From Lachnospiraceae bacterium AC2029 (GTDB lineage: Bacteria; Bacillota; Clostridia; Lachnospirales; Lachnospiraceae), in assembly GCA_000703065.1 (NCBI GenBank), contig JNLK01000001.1, positions 1,550,001 to 1,614,000 of the forward strand: 64,000 nucleotides of DNA, written 5' to 3'. The notes below the pieces were generated by a model, which worked only from the letters and a program-made list of their open reading frames with translations, was not told the origin of the DNA and did not search any database. Positions within the stretch are counted from its first letter, which is position 1. Each line of letters opens with the position of its first letter. Made by a program: the position numbers and the translations under genes. Of the stretch, positions 60,285 to 64,000 are shown piece after piece.

Positions 60285-60992
60285 TTATTTCACCTCAAAT
60301 TTGTACCCGACACGCCATACGGTCACGATCGACCATGGGAAATTCCCCTCCAGCTTCTCACGGAGACGCTTGATATGTACATCCACCGTACGGGTATCAC
60401 CCATGAAGTCATAGCCCCACAGCTGGTTCAGCAGCTGCTCGCGGGTGAACACCTGATTCGGCTGGCTGGCAAGGAAATACAGCAGCTCCAGCTCCTTCGG
60501 CGGCATATCGATATTTCGACCGCAGAAGGTAACCGTGTAATTCGAAATATTGACGATCAGATTCTCATACTCCACATAATCGCCCTTCCGCTCTGCGCGC
60601 TCTGTCGGAGACGGCTCCTCCGCCTTTCTGGTACGGCGCAGCACCGCACGGACACGGGCTACCATTTCATTTGAGTCAAACGGCTTGATGATGTAGTCGT
60701 CCGCACCCATTTTCAGCCCCAGGACCTTATCGAATACCTCACCCTTTGCGGAAAGCATGATGATGGGAGTCTCCTTCGTCCGGCGGATCTGCTGGCAGAC
60801 CTCGTAGCCGTCCATGCCCGGAAGCATCAGATCCAGAAGAATCAGATCCGGGTTGTAGCTGTCCACTACCTGGAGCGCGGTCTCGCCGTCGCCGGCGATC
60901 TCGGTGTCGAAGCACTCCTTATTCAGATAGAGGGAAATGAGTTCGGCGATGTTCTCGTCGTCGTCAACTATAAGGATTCTTGGTTTATCCAT
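60285..60992 (-). CDS. OmpR/PhoB-family response regulator
   Basis: 235 aa. Receiver domain with DDDEN acidic pair, phospho-Asp in DLILLDLMLPGMDG and Lys in YIIKPFDSNEM; C-terminal winged helix (PPKELELLYFLASQPNQVFTREQLLNQLWGYDFMGDTRTVDVHIKRLREKLE). First gene of an operon with the kinase, yhaM and yitT. AAGGTGAGAAG Shine-Dalgarno. Confidence 0.96.
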   Translation of the reverse strand: MDKPRILIVDDDENIAELISLYLNKECFDTEIAGDGETALQVVDSYNPDLILLDLMLPGMDGYEVCQQIRRTKETPIIMLSAKGEVFDKVLGLKMGADDYIIKPFDSNEMVARVRAVLRRTRKAEEPSPTERAERKGDYVEYENLIVNISNYTVTFCGRNIDMPPKELELLYFLASQPNQVFTREQLLNQLWGYDFMGDTRTVDVHIKRLREKLEGNFPWSIVTVWRVGYKFEVK

Positions 60993-61133
60993 CTTCTCAC
61001 CTTTTCTTCCTTAGAAATGTGTAAATAATAACCTAATATACCAATCTTAAATATAACATAAATCTCATATTTTTGCTACTGACGTTTGAGACGATTCCTG
61101 CCCGCTCGGATGCACTGCCGTGCTTCGGACAGA

Positions 61134-61167
61134 TACCCCAAGGGACCCGCAATGATCCCTTGGGGCA
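61134..61167. repeat. Hairpin in the mutS2-regulator gap
   Basis: taccccaaggga / tcccttgggg(c)a with a nine-base loop, no U-run on either side. With the terminator at 61222-61254 it fills the 60993-61414 gap, which holds no gene. Confidence 0.45.
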
Positions 61168-61221
61168 TCTTCCTCGCCCGTTGCAGGCACCCTTCGCGGA
61201 GGAATCTGTCCCCACCAAGGC

Positions 61222-61254
61222 AAAAATAAACCGCAGATGTGTTATATCTGCGGT
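61222..61254 (-). terminator. Terminator of mutS2
   Basis: Stem ACCGCAGAT / ATCTGCGGT (61230-61254) followed on the minus strand by TTATTTTT. Confidence 0.7.
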
Positions 61255-61414
61255 GTCTTATCAGGTTGTTTTGCCATTAAAACAAAGGAATAAAAGCAGG
61301 TGTTACGAAATCGGATAAACCTGCGGTTTGTTTTTCGGGTACAGGCCGCATAGCGGCTGTAAAGAGACATGGCCATGGCTCACAGTCGCAATGCGGCCGT
61401 CACTAATTTACAAA

Positions 61415-63778
61415 TCACAGTTTAACGACAGTAACACCGGCATCGCCTTCTCCGAACTCGCCCAGGCGGTACTCCTTGACGAAACGGAGGGTGCGGAGAC
61501 GTTCATGGATGGCCTTGCGCAGCGCACCTGTCCCCTTGCCGTGAACGATACGGACGGTTGCCGCATGGGCAAGCAGCGCGTCATCCAGGAATTTGTCAAG
61601 ATTTGCAAGGGCTTCGTCCACGGTCTGTCCCAGCAGGTTCAGCTCCGGCCTGAAGCTGTAGCCCTTATGGATATTACCCTCTCCGGCGGCACGGACCTTC
61701 GGTGCGGACACCTTCTCCTCCTCCAGGATCAGCAGGTCCGACGCAGGAAAGCGGGAGGTGAGGATTCCCATCTCCACGGTGAAAAGCCCCTTCGAATCCG
61801 CCAGGGCGATAATGTGTCCTTCCGTATCCAGACTGAGTACCTTCACCCGGTCTCCGATCCGAAAGTCACTTGTCTTCTGGCCGGATACCTGTTTCTTCTT
61901 CTCGGTTTTGTCCGTCAGCGCATCCTTCTTCTTCCGGAGAGCGGCACGCTGTTCCTCCATCCGGCGGGCGTCGGCCGCTGCCGGATTCTTCAGCCATTTC
62001 TGGTAGTCACGGATGGCTGCGTCTGCGGTATCCTTGGCGTCCTCCACGATCTCCCTGGCTTCGGCTCTGGCCTTTGCCAGGATCTCCTCCCGCTTCTCCG
62101 ACATTTTCTTTTCCTGTGCGGACAGGCGCTGTCTCAGGGCCTCGGCTTCCTTCCGGTAATGCTCCAGCTCTTCCTGATCCTTCTCCATGGTCCGACGGGT
62201 CTGCTCCAGCTCGGTCAGGATCTGGTCCATGCTGATAGCGTCAGCATCCAGACGTCCGCGGGCACTCTCGATGATCGTCTCGGGAAGACCCAGTCTCCGG
62301 GAGATGGCAAATGCGTTCGAGCTTCCGGGTACGCCGATCATCAGCCGGTAGGTGGGACGAAGCGAAGCCACATCAAATTCACAGGACGCATTTTCCACAC
62401 CGGGCTCGGAAAGAGCGTAGGTCTTCAGCTCCGTATAGTGAGTGGTGGCCATGACACGCGCCCCGCGGCTCTTCAGCTCAGACAGAATGGAGACTGCCAG
62501 CGCAGCACCCTCCACCGGATCGGTACCGCCGCCGGGCTCATCGAAGAGACAAAGGGTGTCTCTGTCGGCATGTTGGATTATGTAAACTATATTGCTCATA
62601 TGGGATGAGAAGGTGGAAAGACTCTGCTCGATACTCTGCTCATCTCCGATATCCGCGAATACATCCTGGAAGACAGCCAGCTTCGACCCATACATGGCGG
62701 GAATATGAAGCCCCGCCTGTCCCATCAGGGTCAGAAGTCCCAGGGTCTTCAGTGATACGGTCTTACCGCCGGTATTCGGTCCCGTGATGATCAGAACGGA
62801 ATACTCTTCGCCGAGCGTTATGTCAACCGGAACGGCTGTGGACCTCTCCAGCAGAGGATGTACCGCCCGCTTCAGCTCGATGATCCCATCCGTATTGAAC
62901 TGCGGCTCCGCTGCATCGATGGCCTTGGCAAACTTTGCCTTGGCAAAGATGAAGTCCAGCTCCGTGAGGAGGGTCATATCCGTATGGATCTCGTCCTTTA
63001 CGGAGGCTGCCATTTCCGAAAGACCTGCCAGGATCGCCTCGATCTCCAGATGCTCCTCTGCCTCCAGCTCCTTGATCTTATTGTTCAGATTTACGATCTC
63101 CATGGGCTCGATGAATACGGTGCTTCCCGTCTGGGACTGATCATGGATCATGCCCGGGAATTTGGAACGGTATTCGGCCTTCACCGGAATACAGTAACGT
63201 CCCCCGCGTATGGTGATCAGGGCATCCTGAAGTGTACCTTTGTCAGCTTCCCTTTTCACGATCTTCTCCAGCTGCTGATGGAGCTGGCTTCCGCAGTTCA
63301 GGATCTCCTTCCGGATCCTCTTCAGATTGCCGGAAGCATCATCCGCCATGTCCTCTTCCGACAGGATACAGCGGCGGATCTCCGTGGACACATCCCGCAC
63401 CGGAAGCAGGGAGGAAAACCGCTCTGTCAGACTGTCCGGCTCCGGCGCTTCTCTTCTCGCACCATAGCCCTGCACCTGATCTGCGGTCTCCAGAAGTGCT
63501 GCGATATCCAGCAGCTCTCTCTGATCTAGCGGGGAACCAACCTCCAGAAGCCGGAGCACCTCTGCCAGCTCCCGAACGCCGGAGAACCCTACATTTCCGT
63601 ATTCCTCCAGACGTCTCGAAGCATCCCGGGTCTCCTCCTGAAGACGTACGATCTCCACCGGATCCCGCCTCGGACTCAGCCGGAGGCATCTCTTCTTCGC
63701 ACCCTGGGATACCGCATGTCCCGCAAGCATTTCCAGGATCTTTTCAAATTCAAGTACTCTGATCGTTCGTTTGTTCAA
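61415..63778 (-). CDS. mutS2: Endonuclease MutS2
   Basis: 787 aa. MutS core and clamp, ATPase with Walker A IITGPNTGGKTVSLKTLG and Walker B CLFDEPGGGTDPVEGAAL, a long coiled coil (about 515-600) and a C-terminal Smr nuclease domain (VRIVHGKGTGALRKAIHERL). MutS2 acts in recombination control and in rescue of collided ribosomes. It is the last gene before the terminator. Confidence 0.96.
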   Translation of the reverse strand: MNKRTIRVLEFEKILEMLAGHAVSQGAKKRCLRLSPRRDPVEIVRLQEETRDASRRLEEYGNVGFSGVRELAEVLRLLEVGSPLDQRELLDIAALLETADQVQGYGARREAPEPDSLTERFSSLLPVRDVSTEIRRCILSEEDMADDASGNLKRIRKEILNCGSQLHQQLEKIVKREADKGTLQDALITIRGGRYCIPVKAEYRSKFPGMIHDQSQTGSTVFIEPMEIVNLNNKIKELEAEEHLEIEAILAGLSEMAASVKDEIHTDMTLLTELDFIFAKAKFAKAIDAAEPQFNTDGIIELKRAVHPLLERSTAVPVDITLGEEYSVLIITGPNTGGKTVSLKTLGLLTLMGQAGLHIPAMYGSKLAVFQDVFADIGDEQSIEQSLSTFSSHMSNIVYIIQHADRDTLCLFDEPGGGTDPVEGAALAVSILSELKSRGARVMATTHYTELKTYALSEPGVENASCEFDVASLRPTYRLMIGVPGSSNAFAISRRLGLPETIIESARGRLDADAISMDQILTELEQTRRTMEKDQEELEHYRKEAEALRQRLSAQEKKMSEKREEILAKARAEAREIVEDAKDTADAAIRDYQKWLKNPAAADARRMEEQRAALRKKKDALTDKTEKKKQVSGQKTSDFRIGDRVKVLSLDTEGHIIALADSKGLFTVEMGILTSRFPASDLLILEEEKVSAPKVRAAGEGNIHKGYSFRPELNLLGQTVDEALANLDKFLDDALLAHAATVRIVHGKGTGALRKAIHERLRTLRFVKEYRLGEFGEGDAGVTVVKL

Positions 63779-63872
63779 GTTTCAACTCCTCTTAGTCTTA
63801 GAATATGTTGTTACCTTTTCTCTATACTCATTTAATGAGCAACTCAATCGCTTTATCGATTATGGAACAAAA

Positions 63873-64000
63873 CTACCAGGTATTTTTCAGAACCTCACCC
63901 TTACGATAGACGGTTCCCTTCACCTCTTCCCGGACCGGTGTCAGCTGGTTCTGCTTCACCATGTAGGCCAGATTCTGCCTTGCGCATTCAAGCAATGCGC
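63873..64000 (-). CDS. C-terminal end of an unidentified protein, cut by window edge
   Basis: The minus frame from the window edge to TAG at 63873 reads LECARQNLAYMVKQNQLTPVREEVKGTVYRKGEVLKNTW. It precedes mutS2 by about 94 bases on the same strand. Too short to name. Confidence 0.55.
   Translation of the reverse strand, partial: ALLECARQNLAYMVKQNQLTPVREEVKGTVYRKGEVLKNTW

Noticed and set aside
61328-62608. 426-codon plus-strand frame
   Set aside because: Antisense to mutS2, whose motifs are intact; composition is that of a shadow frame.
1-64000. CRISPR arrays, tRNA and rRNA genes
   Set aside because: No regularly spaced repeats and no cloverleaf or ribosomal sequence noticed on either strand by reading.

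Overview
The window looks like the chromosome of a Lachnospiraceae-type Clostridia (Firmicutes). Evidence: roughly 45-50% GC; the order HU - rqcP - divIC - tilS - hpt - ftsH; several secreted proteins ending in aromatic GW/WYYF cell-wall-binding repeats; LXG and WXG100 (type VII secretion) genes; and a fruK-fruA-HPr-EI block. I placed the organism from gene content and style only; no rRNA or tRNA gene was seen.

Layout. 1-5.0 kb (minus strand): an LXG-type T7SS cargo module (DUF4176, WXG100, two small helical partners, an LXG protein), then a repeat-bearing secreted protein and the start of a membrane protein. 5.3-8.6 kb: a three-gene operon (FAD oxidoreductase, TetR regulator, radical SAM enzyme) with a strong promoter bracketed by two matching palindromic operators. 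8.7-11.4 kb: a TSCPD protein, then a TAXI solute-binding lipoprotein overlapping a GltS glutamate symporter. 11.6-19.9 kb: an unknown coiled-coil protein, a giant wall-attached subtilase and a large cytosolic-looking protein with a PI3/4-kinase- or HipA-like core; two of these share a direct-repeat promoter box. 20-30 kb: CstA transporter, EFR1 ferredoxin, GNATs, a 1154-aa wall-repeat protein, nitroreductase, YwaF-like protein, a probable small RNA behind a third copy of the promoter box, and a Fic remnant.

30-42.8 kb is the accessory and decayed part: ADA-like hydrolase, GC-rich palindromes, ECF sigma/anti-sigma pair, several gene stumps, an EAL phosphodiesterase bracketed by palindromes, an IS30-transposase/wall-repeat chimera, and an intact IS21-family element. 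The IS21 element has split a cluster of five tiny membrane peptides (22-31 aa), each with a strong Shine-Dalgarno sequence. Next come a DUF4097 envelope pair and an SOS-type promoter in front of a truncated HAD gene.

42.9-48.1 kb (plus strand): a complete fructose PTS, whose HPr has glycine where the regulatory Ser46 should be. 48.5-53.5 kb (minus): the core block ftsH, hpt, tilS, divIC, rqcP, hup, lacking yabP/yabQ/spoIIE. 53.7-64 kb: polysaccharide deacetylase, REP-like palindromes, glmM, yitT, yhaM, a two-component system, mutS2, and the 3' end of another gene.

Most promising for follow-up: the tiny membrane-peptide cluster (37968-41175), the shared direct-repeat promoter box (13134, 19894, 27741) with its kinase-like target and small RNA, the TAXI-GltS pairing, and the Ser46-less HPr.
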